Shown here piece by piece: positions 9,501-16,716 of a stretch of DNA of 32,861 bases. The stretch covers positions 1 to 32,861 of the forward strand of contig JAJQFT010000023.1 of the NCBI GenBank assembly GCA_021200975.1, written 5' to 3'. Positions within the stretch are counted from its first letter, which is position 1; every line of letters begins with the position of its first letter. Both the position numbers and the translations under genes were made by a program. This stretch comes from Bacillota bacterium (GTDB lineage Bacteria > Bacillota > Clostridia > Oscillospirales > Oscillospiraceae). The notes beneath the pieces were generated by a model. It had not been told where the DNA came from, did not search any database, and saw nothing but the letters and a program-made list of their open reading frames with translations.

Positions 9501-10843
9501 TCCGCGCGGGAACCATCGGTACCGTGGCGGAAAAAACTGCCTATGGCTACGTCAAGAAGTATCTGTCCGAGCGCGGCAAAACCGTGTCGAAGGCGGAAGA
9601 GAACCGCCTCGCCGCGGGCTGCGTGGGCGTGCGGCGCACCACGGGGCAGCACCCGGGCGGGCTGGTTGTGATTCCGCAGGAGAATGAGATTTGGGATTTC
9701 TGCCCCGTGCAGCACCCGGCGGACGACCCGCAGGCCGACCAAATCACCACCCATTTTGAGTATCACTCGATGGAGGAAAACCTTCTGAAGCTCGATATGC
9801 TCGGCCACGATGACCCCACCATGATTCGCATGATGGAGGACATGACCGGGGTAAACGCCCGCGAAATCCCGCTGGACGACAAGGATACGATGTCGATTTT
9901 CACCTCCTCCAAGGTCTTGGGCTACGAAAACGATGAGCTTCTCGGCCCCACCGGGGCGGTCGCCATTCCGGAATTCAATACCCATTTCACCCGCGGAATG
10001 CTGCTCGATACCATGCCCACCCGCTTTGATACGCTCCTGCGGCTCTCCGGCTTCTCGCATGGCACCGATGTGTGGCTCGGCAACGCAAAGGATTTAATTC
10101 TCTCCAAAACCGCCACGGTCGACCAAGCTATCGGCTGCCGCGACGATATTATGCTCTACCTCATCTCCTGCGGGATGCCGGAGAAGCGCTCGTTCAAAAT
10201 CATGGAGTCCGTGCGAAAGGGCAGGGGGCTCCCGGAGGGCGCTGAGGAGGAGATGATTGCCGCCGGCGTCCCGGATTGGTACATCGACTCATGCAAAAAA
10301 ATCAAGTATCTCTTTCCTAAGGCGCACGCTGTGGCATACGTTATGATGGCGTTTCGCATTGCGTGGTTCAAGGTCAATTACCCGCTTGCTTTCTACTCGG
10401 CCTATTTCTATCGCCGCAGCCAGAAGGGCGGCTTCGATGTCGCGCTGATGACGAGCGGCAAGGATGCCGTAGTCGCAAATATCCACGCCATCAACCAGAA
10501 CGAGGATTCCACCGATAAGGACGAGGATTTGCTCACCACTATGGAGGTCGTGTACGAATTCTACCTGCGCGGCTTCGATTTTCTGCCGATTAGCCTCTAT
10601 GAAAGCCACGCCACCAAGTTCCTCATCCGCGACGGGAAGCTCCTGCCGCCCTTCATCTCCATCTCCGGGCTGGGCGAAACCGCCGCATGGGATTTGATGG
10701 AGGGGCGCGAGGGCAAGCAGTTTCTCTCCATTGAGGAGGTCGCCGCTGCCTGCCCCAAGGTGAGCAAGACCCATATCCAGATGCTCAAGGATGCAGGCGC
10801 TTTTGGCGATTTGCCGGATACCAGTCAGGTAAGCCTGTTCTGA
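6551..10843 (+). CDS. polC: DNA polymerase III alpha subunit, PolC type
   Basis: The replicative DNA polymerase with proofreading found in low-GC Gram-positives. At 1430 residues it is close to B. subtilis PolC. In order: an N-terminal domain; an OB fold (about 215-300); the PHP domain, starting VELHLHTVMSN near 315; an inserted DnaQ-like exonuclease with FDLETTGL near 413, VAHNSDFDTGF and HHRAADDAL; PHP completion (ATGDVHF); a four-Cys zinc motif near 900-938; and the catalytic PDIDLNFSGEYQ near 956-967. I place the start at ATG 6551, overlapping the ispG TGA, rather than the in-frame TTG one codon upstream. rimP-nusA, often found downstream, is absent; a nucleoside phosphorylase follows instead. 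Confidence 0.98.
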   Translation: MKKTVSFLDMFPAYAPPDTLRTAVSQAAIVDCHIDAAERDLELTLYSEEYIPAKLLRLMEGELAKIYDLKSIALTATHPACEMQKVSPEEITALFIAADSRNRGSLAKARFSWSDNALTVHLSGNGKALLESSSAAVRRELASRFSVAPEISFVSGEELSGQELFDAMERMRQEAISTMPVAPLSKTLPSAPPSDAIYGRSFKGTATPMKELSLDMGTVIVEGRIFSVENKELTKRNAWIINFDMTDHTGSIRVNKFMEAGEAKKILDRLTVGAVLRIRGKMDVNKFDGETVLRPYDIAPGFMPAREDLSHGEKRVELHLHTVMSNMDALTDTAAAVKQAAAWGHKAIAITDHGVAQSFPDAMKAAEKAKVAGTDEKIKILYGVEGYFINDVDDRIAVHGTQELDLADGEYVAFDLETTGLSSRNDTIIEIGAVRMCRGKELARFQTFVAPGRMLEKRITELTGITDEMLLGAPPIEEVLPKFLEFVGSRVLVAHNSDFDTGFVRAACERQGLAYALTSADTLILAQNLMPELHKHKLDTVSNALSLPEFNHHRAADDALMCGLIFDRFISMLAEKGVTTLQGINPAMEALRAGSRIYDRQAKHIILLAKNQVGLRNLYHIISDSNLQYFKRVPRIPKSELLRYREGLIIGSACEAGELFQALVDGKSEDELKRIASFYDYVEIQPIANNRFMIARGTAKDDEELRGFNRTLVRIADELGKMTVATGDVHFLNPEDEIFRHILLAVKGFEDADKDMPLYFRTTDDMLREFSYLGEEKAYEVVVKNTNAIADMCETLRPVPHNLFAPSIENSVEDLKALVYGKFRRLYGEQPPELMTKRVETELHDIISCHYDVIYMSAQKLVQNSLEHGYLVGSRGSVGSSIVAYLSDITEVNSFPPHYRCPNPACKYSTFDVPPGFGCGADLPDAVCPKCGTKFQKDGFNIPFETFLGFGGDKVPDIDLNFSGEYQAKAHAYCVEMFGKSHVFRAGTIGTVAEKTAYGYVKKYLSERGKTVSKAEENRLAAGCVGVRRTTGQHPGGLVVIPQENEIWDFCPVQHPADDPQADQITTHFEYHSMEENLLKLDMLGHDDPTMIRMMEDMTGVNAREIPLDDKDTMSIFTSSKVLGYENDELLGPTGAVAIPEFNTHFTRGMLLDTMPTRFDTLLRLSGFSHGTDVWLGNAKDLILSKTATVDQAIGCRDDIMLYLISCGMPEKRSFKIMESVRKGRGLPEGAEEEMIAAGVPDWYIDSCKKIKYLFPKAHAVAYVMMAFRIAWFKVNYPLAFYSAYFYRRSQKGGFDVALMTSGKDAVVANIHAINQNEDSTDKDEDLLTTMEVVYEFYLRGFDFLPISLYESHATKFLIRDGKLLPPFISISGLGETAAWDLMEGREGKQFLSIEEVAAACPKVSKTHIQMLKDAGAFGDLPDTSQVSLF

Positions 10844-10882
10844 GCAAAGTCCAAGGAAGTTTTTTGAAAGTGAGGAACCAAT

Positions 10883-11653
10883 ATGCAAGACATCGGTACA
10901 CAGTTTCACATCCGCTGCAACGCCGGCGACGTTGGCCGCTACGTCTTCCTTCCGGGCGACCCCGGGCGCTGCGAAGCCATTGCCGCCCATTTTGACAATC
11001 CCGTACACATTGGCATGAACCGTGAGTTCAACATCTTCACCGGAACCCTGCTCGGCGAGAAGGTTTCTGTTTGCTCTACCGGTATCGGCGGCCCCTCGGC
11101 CTCGATTGCGATGGAGGAGCTTACCAATATCGGCGCAGATACCTTCATCCGCATCGGCACCTGCGGCGGCATCGACTTAGAGGTGCTGCCGGGGGATGTG
11201 GTGGTTGCTACCGGCGCAATCCGCTATGAGCATACCTCGCTTGAATACGCGCCCATTGAGTTCCCCGCCGTGCCGGATTTCACCGTCACCGCCGCGCTTA
11301 AGGCAGCCAGCGAGCAGCTCGGTTACCGCACCCATACCGGCATTGTCCAGTGCAAGGACGCCTTCTACGGGCAGCACAGCCCCGAAAGGAGCCCTGTGTA
11401 CTACGATTTGCTCCAAAAGTGGGAATCGTGGAAGCGGCTCGGGGTGAAGGCCAGCGAGATGGAATCCGCCGCGCTGTTTGTTGTGGCCTCCGCGCTGCAT
11501 GTTCGCTGCGGGAGCTGCTTCCATGCCGTATGGAACCAAGAGCGCGAGAAGGCCGGGCTGTTCATGCCAATGACGGAGGATTCCTCCGGCGCGATTCAGG
11601 TCGGCATTGAGGCAATGAAGCGCCTTATCGCACTCGACCGCCAGACGAAATGA
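10883..11653 (+). CDS. udp: Uridine phosphorylase-like nucleoside phosphorylase
   Basis: A member of the PNP/UDP phosphorylase family, likely cleaving uridine with phosphate to uracil and ribose-1-phosphate. [12 protein letters not shown] at residues 22-33 is the phosphate-binding N-terminal motif, [17 protein letters not shown] at 64-80 is the central family signature, IRIGTCGGI follows, and MESAALF near 192-198 binds the ribose. The 256-residue length is normal. The choice of uridine over a purine nucleoside is inferred from overall resemblance. The ATG has a GAGGAA site 6 nt upstream, and 39 nt separate it from polC, so it is probably the last gene of the pyrH operon. A bidirectional hairpin terminator follows. 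Confidence 0.85.
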   Translation: MQDIGTQFHIRCNAGDVGRYVFLPGDPGRCEAIAAHFDNPVHIGMNREFNIFTGTLLGEKVSVCSTGIGGPSASIAMEELTNIGADTFIRIGTCGGIDLEVLPGDVVVATGAIRYEHTSLEYAPIEFPAVPDFTVTAALKAASEQLGYRTHTGIVQCKDAFYGQHSPERSPVYYDLLQKWESWKRLGVKASEMESAALFVVASALHVRCGSCFHAVWNQEREKAGLFMPMTEDSSGAIQVGIEAMKRLIALDRQTK

Positions 11654-11660
11654 AAAATCG

Positions 11661-11683
11661 ACCTCCGGTTTTGCGCCGGAGGT
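11661..11683. terminator. Bidirectional terminator between udp and dapA
   Basis: ACCTCCGG and CCGGAGGT form a perfect 8-bp stem with a 7-nt loop. On the - strand the stem is followed by CGATTTTTCATTT, a good U-tract for dapA. On the + strand the trailing sequence (TCGCTTCTT) is weaker. It sits between two convergent genes. Confidence 0.75.
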
Positions 11684-11698
11684 TCGCTTCTTACCGAC

Positions 11699-12580
11699 TT
11701 ATTCAGCGCATCCCGAATTCTCTATCGTTTCGCGCAGGCGGCGTACTGTGCTCTCCATGGCCGGAGTGAGCGGCAGGCGAGGAGAGCCGCAGTCGAAGCC
11801 GAGGAGCCTCATTGCGGCCTTGACCGGAATGGGGTTGACCTCGGCAAAGAGCGCGCAAATCAGCGGCAGCAGATGCAGCTGCAAATCCTCGGCGGTGTCG
11901 AAGTCTCCGTCCGCCGCGGCGGAGCATAGCGCCTGCATCGGCACAGGCGCGACGTTGGCCGCCGTGGAGATTACGCCCGCCCCGCCGAGCGATAGCACGG
12001 GCAGCACCATGGCGTCGTTTCCGGCGTATACCGGGAAATTGGGACACTTTTCGCGGATTTTCGCGATTTTTTCAATCGAGCTGCTTGCCTCCTTGACGCC
12101 GGCAATGTTGGGGACCTTGGAAAGCACCGCGTAGACCTCTACCGGAATATCCAGCCCCGTGCGGCTGGGCACGTTGTAAACAATCAGCGGAATCTGCACC
12201 GCCGCGGCAATGGCTATGTAGTGCTCCACAAGCCCCTCGTCGGTGGCCTTGTTGTAGTAGGGACTTACCACGAGCAGCCCATCCGCGCCCGCCTCCTGCG
12301 CCGCCGCGCTCAGGGCAGCGGCGTGCGCCGTGTCGTTTGAGCCGGTTCCGGCAAGGATACGCATCTGCGATCCGACCGCCTCCTTGCCGCGGCGGATTAG
12401 CAACAGCTTTTCTTCGTCGGTAAGCGTCGCGCCCTCGCCGGTCGTTCCGGCAATCACAGCGGTTTTCACGCCGGCCTCCAGCTGGCGCTTCAGCAGGCGC
12501 TCCATCATTGGGTAGTTGACCTTTCCCTGCAAAAAGGGCGTCACCATTGCGGTGGCGACCCCGGTAAACAATGCATTCAT
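11699..12580 (-). CDS. dapA: 4-hydroxy-tetrahydrodipicolinate synthase
   Basis: Condenses pyruvate with aspartate semialdehyde, the first step of the lysine/diaminopimelate branch. The 293-residue product has the family landmarks: AGTTGEG at residues 44-50 holds the substrate-binding Thr pair, YNVPSRTG at 135-142 supplies the catalytic Tyr135 and carboxylate-binding Arg140, and GVKEAS at 161-166 contains the Schiff-base Lys163. I chose the ATG at 12580, preceded on the - strand by GGGAGGGA. The longer in-frame frame up to 12670 adds 30 residues unlike the family and crosses the queA promoter. It is a lone dapA with no dapB or lysA nearby, divergent from queA. Confidence 0.95.
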   Translation of the reverse strand: MNALFTGVATAMVTPFLQGKVNYPMMERLLKRQLEAGVKTAVIAGTTGEGATLTDEEKLLLIRRGKEAVGSQMRILAGTGSNDTAHAAALSAAAQEAGADGLLVVSPYYNKATDEGLVEHYIAIAAAVQIPLIVYNVPSRTGLDIPVEVYAVLSKVPNIAGVKEASSSIEKIAKIREKCPNFPVYAGNDAMVLPVLSLGGAGVISTAANVAPVPMQALCSAAADGDFDTAEDLQLHLLPLICALFAEVNPIPVKAAMRLLGFDCGSPRLPLTPAMESTVRRLRETIENSGCAE

Positions 12581-12633
12581 GCTGCATCCCTCCCGAAACA
12601 TTCTATGCCCCGGAGAAAAGATTGCCACGGCTC

Positions 12634-12662
12634 TTGCATTTTTCACCCAAATATAGTATACT
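12634..12662 (+). promoter_or_regulatory. Sigma-A promoter for queA-tgt
   Basis: TTGCAT at 12634-12639 and TATACT at 12657-12662 are spaced by 17 nt. The predicted start near 12669 is just before the queA ribosome site (GGAGG at 12676-12680). Confidence 0.75.
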
Positions 12663-12674
12663 GACAGCACTATA
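12652..12674. promoter_or_regulatory. Inverted repeat over the queA -10 and start site
   Basis: TATAGT at 12652-12657 and ACTATA at 12669-12674 are perfect inverse copies separated by 11 nt, covering the -10 box and predicted start of queA in the dapA-queA divergent region. This geometry suits a dimeric repressor, but no regulator is evident nearby and the AT-rich arms could match by chance. Confidence 0.3.
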
Positions 12675-12687
12675 CGGAGGCATTGGC

Positions 12688-13710
12688 ATGAAAACTAAGG
12701 ATTTTTGGTATGACCTTCCCCCAGAGCTGATTGCGCAGACCCCGCTCCCGCAGCGGGATGCCTCGCGCCTGCTTGTGATGAACCGGCGCACGGGGGAAAT
12801 TACACATAAGCATTTTTCGGACATTGTGGACGAGCTGCACCCGGGCGACTGCCTGGTGATGAACGATTCGCGGGTGCTTCCTGCGCGGCTCCTCGGCCGC
12901 CGCCCTACGGGCGGCGCGGTTGAAATCCTCCTGCTGCGCGATTTGGGCGAGAATCGCTGGGAGTGCCTGTGCAAGCCCGGTCGGAAAATGCAGGAGGGCA
13001 GCACCGTCGAATTTGGCAACGGAGAGCTTCGCGCCCGTGTGGAGCGGGTGTGCGAGGATGGCAACCGAATCGTGGAATTTATCTATGAGGGAATTTTTCT
13101 CGAAATTCTCGAGCGGCTTGGGAAAATGCCCCTGCCGCCCTACATTAAAGCGGAGCTGGACGATCAGGAGCGCTATCAAACGGTTTACAGCCGCAAGCTT
13201 GGCTCCGCCGCCGCGCCGACCGCCGGGCTGCATTTTACCGAGCAGCTGCTCGATGCAATCCGCGCAAAGGGGATCAAGACTGCCTTTGTTACCCTCCATG
13301 TCGGCTTAGGCACCTTTCGCCCGGTAAAGACGGAGGAGGTTTCCGAGCACCAGATGCACGCCGAGCTGTGCATGCTTTCGCAGGAGTCGGCCTCCATTCT
13401 CAACGAGGTTCGCCGCAGCGGCGGAAGAATCGTTTGCGTAGGCACGACCTCCTGCCGCACGCTGGAATCGCTGGTACAGCCGGACGGCAGCTTCGCCGCC
13501 GCCTCCCGCTGGACGGACATCTTCATCTACCCCGGCTACGAATTCCGCGCGATGGACGCGCTGATTACCAATTTTCACCTGCCGGAGAGTACCCTTTTGA
13601 TGCTCGTATCGGCATTTGCCGGGCGTGAGCAGGTGCTTGCGGCCTACCGTGAGGCGGTCGCGCTGCGGTATCGCTTTTTCTCATTCGGCGATGCCTGCCT
13701 ATTCTATTGA
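12688..13710 (+). CDS. queA: tRNA preQ1(34) ribosyltransferase-isomerase
   Basis: Uses the ribosyl group of S-adenosylmethionine to turn preQ1 at tRNA position 34 into epoxyqueuosine. The 340-residue length is typical. The N-terminal [22 protein letters not shown], quoted here in two parts as [10 protein letters not shown] and RDASRLL, is characteristic, as are [11 protein letters not shown] near residues 57-67, [12 protein letters not shown] near 178 and [11 protein letters not shown] near 203. The start is ATG 12688 with GGAGG 7 nt upstream; longer in-frame extensions would run into dapA. tgt follows after 11 nt, so the two sequential enzymes are co-transcribed. No preQ1 synthesis genes are in view. 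Confidence 0.96.
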   Translation: MKTKDFWYDLPPELIAQTPLPQRDASRLLVMNRRTGEITHKHFSDIVDELHPGDCLVMNDSRVLPARLLGRRPTGGAVEILLLRDLGENRWECLCKPGRKMQEGSTVEFGNGELRARVERVCEDGNRIVEFIYEGIFLEILERLGKMPLPPYIKAELDDQERYQTVYSRKLGSAAAPTAGLHFTEQLLDAIRAKGIKTAFVTLHVGLGTFRPVKTEEVSEHQMHAELCMLSQESASILNEVRRSGGRIVCVGTTSCRTLESLVQPDGSFAAASRWTDIFIYPGYEFRAMDALITNFHLPESTLLMLVSAFAGREQVLAAYREAVALRYRFFSFGDACLFY

Positions 13711-13721
13711 GGGAGAAATAT

Positions 13722-14852
13722 ATGTTTACCGTTATCCGATCGGAGGGAAAAGCGCGGCGCGGGGTATTCACCTGCGCGCATGGCACGGTACAGACCCCGG
13801 TGTTCATGAACGTCGGCACGCAGGGCGCGATTAAGGGCGCGTTGAGCGCGGCAGACCTGAAGGCCATCGGCTGCCAGGTAGAGCTTTCCAACACCTACCA
13901 CCTCCACCTTCGCCCGGGCGATGAAATCGTGCGTCAGATGGGCGGACTGCACCAATTTATGACATGGGACGGCCCGATCCTCACAGATTCGGGCGGATTT
14001 CAGGTGTTTTCGCTCGCCTCGCTGCGGAAAATCCGCGAGGAGGGCGTTACCTTTGCCTCGCATATCGATGGCCGCCGGATTTTCATGGGGCCGGAGGAGA
14101 GTATGCACATTCAGTCGAATCTTGGCTCCGATATCTGCATGGCCTTTGACGAGTGCATTGCCAATCCCTCGCCGCACGACTATGTGGCGCAGAGCATCGA
14201 CCGCACCTACCGCTGGCTCGTGCGATGCAAGGCGGAAAACGCCCGCCTGAACGCGCTTCCGGACACAATCAATCCCAGCCAGCAGCTTTGGGGCATCAAT
14301 CAGGGCGGCACCTATGTTGACCTTCGCCGCGCGCACATGCGCCGCATCGCCGAGCTGGAGCTTCCCGGCTACGCCATTGGCGGGCTCGCGGTGGGGGAGA
14401 GCACGCAGCAGATGTACGACATCATCGAGGCCGTTGAGGAGGAAATGCCCGCGGATAAGCCCCGCTACCTCATGGGCGTGGGCACGCCGAGCAATATCCT
14501 CGAGGCGGTTGCGCGCGGCGTGGACTTTTTTGACTGCGTCATGCCCGCGCGCAACGCGCGCCATGCGCGGCTGTTCACATGGGAGGGCGCCATCAACCTG
14601 AAAAATGCGAAGTACCAGCTCGATTCTTCGCCGATCGACCCCGCCTGCGATTGCCCAGTCTGCCGCCGCTATTCGCGCGCCTATCTGCGCCATCTTTTTA
14701 TGGCGGACGAAATGCTTGCGATGCGTCTTGCCGTGACACACAATCTCTATTTTTACAATAAACTCATGGAAAAAATCCGCAATGCGCTCGACGAGGGACG
14801 GTTTGCCGCCTTCCGGCAGGAATTTTCCGAAAAATTAGGGCGCAGGATCTAA
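13722..14852 (+). CDS. tgt: tRNA-guanine transglycosylase
   Basis: Exchanges guanine 34 of Asn, Asp, His and Tyr tRNAs for preQ1, the substrate step before QueA. The 376-residue protein keeps the catalytic pair: Asp89 in LTDSGGFQVFSL and the nucleophile Asp271 in FFDCVMPARNARH. Zinc ligands Cys309, Cys311, Cys314 and His340 lie in the C-terminal CDCPVC...TH element. The start is ATG 13722 after GGGAG; an in-frame TTG at 13707 would overlap queA and is less likely. Confidence 0.97.
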   Translation: MFTVIRSEGKARRGVFTCAHGTVQTPVFMNVGTQGAIKGALSAADLKAIGCQVELSNTYHLHLRPGDEIVRQMGGLHQFMTWDGPILTDSGGFQVFSLASLRKIREEGVTFASHIDGRRIFMGPEESMHIQSNLGSDICMAFDECIANPSPHDYVAQSIDRTYRWLVRCKAENARLNALPDTINPSQQLWGINQGGTYVDLRRAHMRRIAELELPGYAIGGLAVGESTQQMYDIIEAVEEEMPADKPRYLMGVGTPSNILEAVARGVDFFDCVMPARNARHARLFTWEGAINLKNAKYQLDSSPIDPACDCPVCRRYSRAYLRHLFMADEMLAMRLAVTHNLYFYNKLMEKIRNALDEGRFAAFRQEFSEKLGRRI

Positions 14853-14859
14853 ATATGGC

Positions 14860-14888
14860 TTGCAATTTTGGAAAATCTTTGCTATAAT
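14860..14888 (+). promoter_or_regulatory. Sigma-A promoter for yajC
   Basis: TTGCAA at 14860-14865 and a perfect TATAAT at 14883-14888 are spaced by 17 nt. It starts 8 nt after the tgt stop, so yajC has its own transcription. Confidence 0.8.
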
Positions 14889-14922
14889 TCTTCTCGATAA
14901 CATCAATAAAGGAGTTTTCTTT

Positions 14923-15318
14923 ATGTACCAGTTTCTGACTGACACCACAACCGCCGATACCGGCTCTAGCCTGATGACCACCATGGTCATGCTGGTTGTG
15001 ATGGTTGCTATTTTCTACTTCATGCTCATCCGCCCCGAAAACAAGCGCAAAAAGGAAGCAGAGCAGACGCGCAACTCCATCAAGGTTGGCGACAAGGTTA
15101 CCACGATTGGCGGGATCACCGGCAAGGTTGTCGATGTGAAGGATGAGAAATTCGTCATGGAATCCGGCGCGGATCAGGTTCGCATTGAGTTTGCGAAGTG
15201 GGCGATTTCCACAAACGACTCCGCTACCGAACGCGCGCAGGAGGAAGCAAAGAAAGCGCAGGAGGCCAAGGCGAAGGCAAAGGCTGCCAAAAAAGCCGAG
15301 AAGACCAAAACCGAGTAA
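14923..15318 (+). CDS. yajC: Preprotein translocase subunit YajC
   Basis: A small accessory subunit of the SecDF-YajC part of the Sec translocon. The 131-residue product has one N-terminal membrane helix (about residues 18-36) followed by the family signature FYFMLIRPENKRKKE at 31-45, and a small domain with VGDKVTTIGGITGKV near 56-70. The C-terminal 30 residues are an Ala/Lys/Glu-rich charged tail. The start is ATG 14923 with an AAAGGAG site; an upstream in-frame TTG at 14860 lies in the promoter. The queA-tgt-yajC order is common in bacteria, but secD and secF do not follow here. Confidence 0.93.
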   Translation: MYQFLTDTTTADTGSSLMTTMVMLVVMVAIFYFMLIRPENKRKKEAEQTRNSIKVGDKVTTIGGITGKVVDVKDEKFVMESGADQVRIEFAKWAISTNDSATERAQEEAKKAQEAKAKAKAAKKAEKTKTE

Positions 15319-15331
15319 GGGAAGATACCAT

Positions 15332-15366
15332 GCTTGCCGCCGGGGTACCCGGCGGCAAGCGTTTAT
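15332..15366 (+). terminator. Terminator after yajC
   Basis: A 13-bp perfect stem (15332-15344 with 15348-15360) closes a GTA triloop and is followed by GTTTAT. It is very stable, although the T-run is short. Confidence 0.7.
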
Positions 15367-15440
15367 AATCGACTCGCGATTCGCCCTGCCCGCCTGCCGT
15401 GCAGAATTTGTTTCTGGCAGCGGTTTTCAGCAACGAGTGC

Positions 15441-15477
15441 AAATAGAAAAGCGATACCCGTTTTCACCGAATATCGC
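15441..15477 (-). terminator. Likely terminator of the small membrane-protein gene
   Basis: Read on the - strand, GCGATA (15477-15472) pairs with TATCGC (15456-15451) and is followed by TTTTCTATTT. The stem is short with a 15-nt loop, so it is moderate in strength. It lies 27 nt beyond the stop of the gene at 15504-15680. Confidence 0.45.
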
Positions 15478-15503
15478 CTTTCTTCCCACCGCGGGGCGCT
15501 CGT

Positions 15504-15680
15504 TTACATATCCATTTTGCTTACCAGCGAATCCGCCGCGTCCTTCGCGCCCTGCTCCACCTTGTGCGCCGTCCGCTCAAACGCCTTCCGGGTTTCGCTG
15601 CCGCGCGGGAGCATTGAGATGGCCATCGCGCCGGCAACCATACCGGCTCCCAAGGTCATGGCCCAGTATGCCATTTTCAT
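15504..15680 (-). CDS. Small YtxH-like membrane-anchored protein (58 aa)
   Basis: A 58-residue protein starting MKMAYWAMTLG with one N-terminal hydrophobic, Gly/Ala-rich membrane segment (about residues 4-24), then LPRGSETRKAF and a charged helix ending VSKMDM. The layout resembles small YtxH-type stress or envelope proteins, which have a glycine-rich membrane helix followed by an amphipathic charged tail; the family assignment is tentative. The ATG at 15680 has a clear GGAGG site 8 nt upstream on the - strand. The reading frame stays open further upstream into the neighbouring gene, but that extension is antisense shadow. It diverges from the PyrF-like gene across about 100 nt. Confidence 0.7.
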   Translation of the reverse strand: MKMAYWAMTLGAGMVAGAMAISMLPRGSETRKAFERTAHKVEQGAKDAADSLVSKMDM

Positions 15681-15723
15681 CGCAATCCCTCCTTCCTCGC
15701 TTAGCATTCCCCAAAAAAATATC

Positions 15724-15752
15724 TTGAAGAATGCAAATTGCGGTGCTATAAT
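15724..15752 (+). promoter_or_regulatory. Sigma-A promoter for the PyrF-like gene
   Basis: TTGAAG at 15724-15729 and a perfect TATAAT at 15747-15752 are spaced by 17 nt. The predicted start is about 24 nt before the ATG at 15783, which follows a GGGAGGG ribosome site. Confidence 0.8.
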
Positions 15753-15782
15753 ATAGGACAAACAGTTTTGGGAGGGCTTGCC

Positions 15783-16646
15783 ATGTCGATTGATTCGCTG
15801 CACGACAGGATCCGGAAGCGGAAAAATCCGATTGTTGCCGATTTCTGCCCGGATTTGGCCTGCGTTCCCCCGGCTCTGGCCGAAGAAGCGGGCGGAGAAT
15901 TTGCTGGCTATGTTCTGTTTTGCCGCAGGCTGCTGGAGCTGCTTTCCGGCGCGGCATGCGGCGCTCGCTTTTCCCTCGGCTTCTTCTCCCTGTTCGGCGA
16001 GCAGGGAATTGCCGCGCTCCAATCGCTGCTTCGTGATGCGCGGCGTCTCGGTTACTACGTCTTTCTGGACGCGCCGGAGATTTCCTCCGCTGCAGCTGCG
16101 GCCGCCTGCGCCGAGCGAATTTTTGGGGCGGGGGAGTACCCCTGCGATGCGCTGGTCCTCTCGGCCTTCATCGGCTCGGATGCAATCCGCCCATTCCTTC
16201 CGTACTGTAAGGAGAAGAAGGGCAATGTTTTCGTCACCATCCGCTCGGCCAACAAGTCGGCTGCGGAGGTGCAGGATTTGCTCAGCGGCACGCGCCATGT
16301 CCACGACGCTATCGCCGAAACGGTTGACCGGCTCGGCGAGGGGATGTACGGCAAATGCGGCTACAGCGAGCTGGGCGGCGTGGTTTCGGCCGGCGCGCCA
16401 GCTTATCTGCGCAGCCTTCGCACGAAGCGCAACCGGATTTTCTTCCTTGTGGACGGGCTGGATACGCCCAGCGGCAACGGAAAAAATTGCAGCTTGGCCT
16501 TTGACCGCTTCGGCTACGGCGCAGCGGTTTGCACCGCCTCGCCGCTGACGGCGTGGCGGGAATCGGAGGCCGATTGTCTCACCGCCGCCCGTGAGGCGGC
16601 CGAGCGGGCGAAGCGCATCGTAACGAATTATTTCACCATCCTTTAG
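15783..16646 (+). CDS. Catalytically degenerate PyrF-like (OMP decarboxylase fold) protein
   Basis: The 287-residue product aligns by eye along its whole length with type-2 orotidine 5'-phosphate decarboxylases: the N-terminus MSIDSLHDRIRKRKNPIV, the segment LVLSAFIGSDAIRPFLPYC (127-142 region), VTIRSANKSAAEVQDL near 151-166 and GKCGYSELGGVVSAGAP near 190-206. Yet each active-site element is altered. The family's catalytic DxKxxD loop reads DAPEIS (96-101) without the lysine, the N-terminal LDP reads FCP, the phosphate loop PGxGAQGG reads DGLDTPSG (224-231), and the SSRG arginine motif reads TASP. It therefore probably cannot decarboxylate OMP. The frame is intact with its own strong promoter, so it is not a pseudogene. 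Its function is unknown; a binding or regulatory role is speculation. Confidence 0.75.
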   Translation: MSIDSLHDRIRKRKNPIVADFCPDLACVPPALAEEAGGEFAGYVLFCRRLLELLSGAACGARFSLGFFSLFGEQGIAALQSLLRDARRLGYYVFLDAPEISSAAAAAACAERIFGAGEYPCDALVLSAFIGSDAIRPFLPYCKEKKGNVFVTIRSANKSAAEVQDLLSGTRHVHDAIAETVDRLGEGMYGKCGYSELGGVVSAGAPAYLRSLRTKRNRIFFLVDGLDTPSGNGKNCSLAFDRFGYGAAVCTASPLTAWRESEADCLTAAREAAERAKRIVTNYFTIL

Positions 16647-16716
16647 CGCCGCTATGCAGCGCGGAGGATACGCATCAAAAACTACCTGATTCCGCGTGAT
16701 ATGGAGGTGTTTCGGC

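Noticed and set aside
12581-12690. dapA promoter on the - strand
   Set aside because: No -35/-10 pair with acceptable spacing was found on that strand; TATACT is palindromic, but no matching -35 box is present.
15681-16304. Long N-terminal extension of the - strand frame at 15504
   Set aside because: The extension runs antisense through the PyrF-like gene. The short form has its own GGAGG and a plausible membrane helix, so only the 58-residue protein is kept.
16647-16668. Hairpin after the PyrF-like gene
   Set aside because: The stem is only 4-5 bp with a bulge and no T-run, so it cannot be called a terminator.
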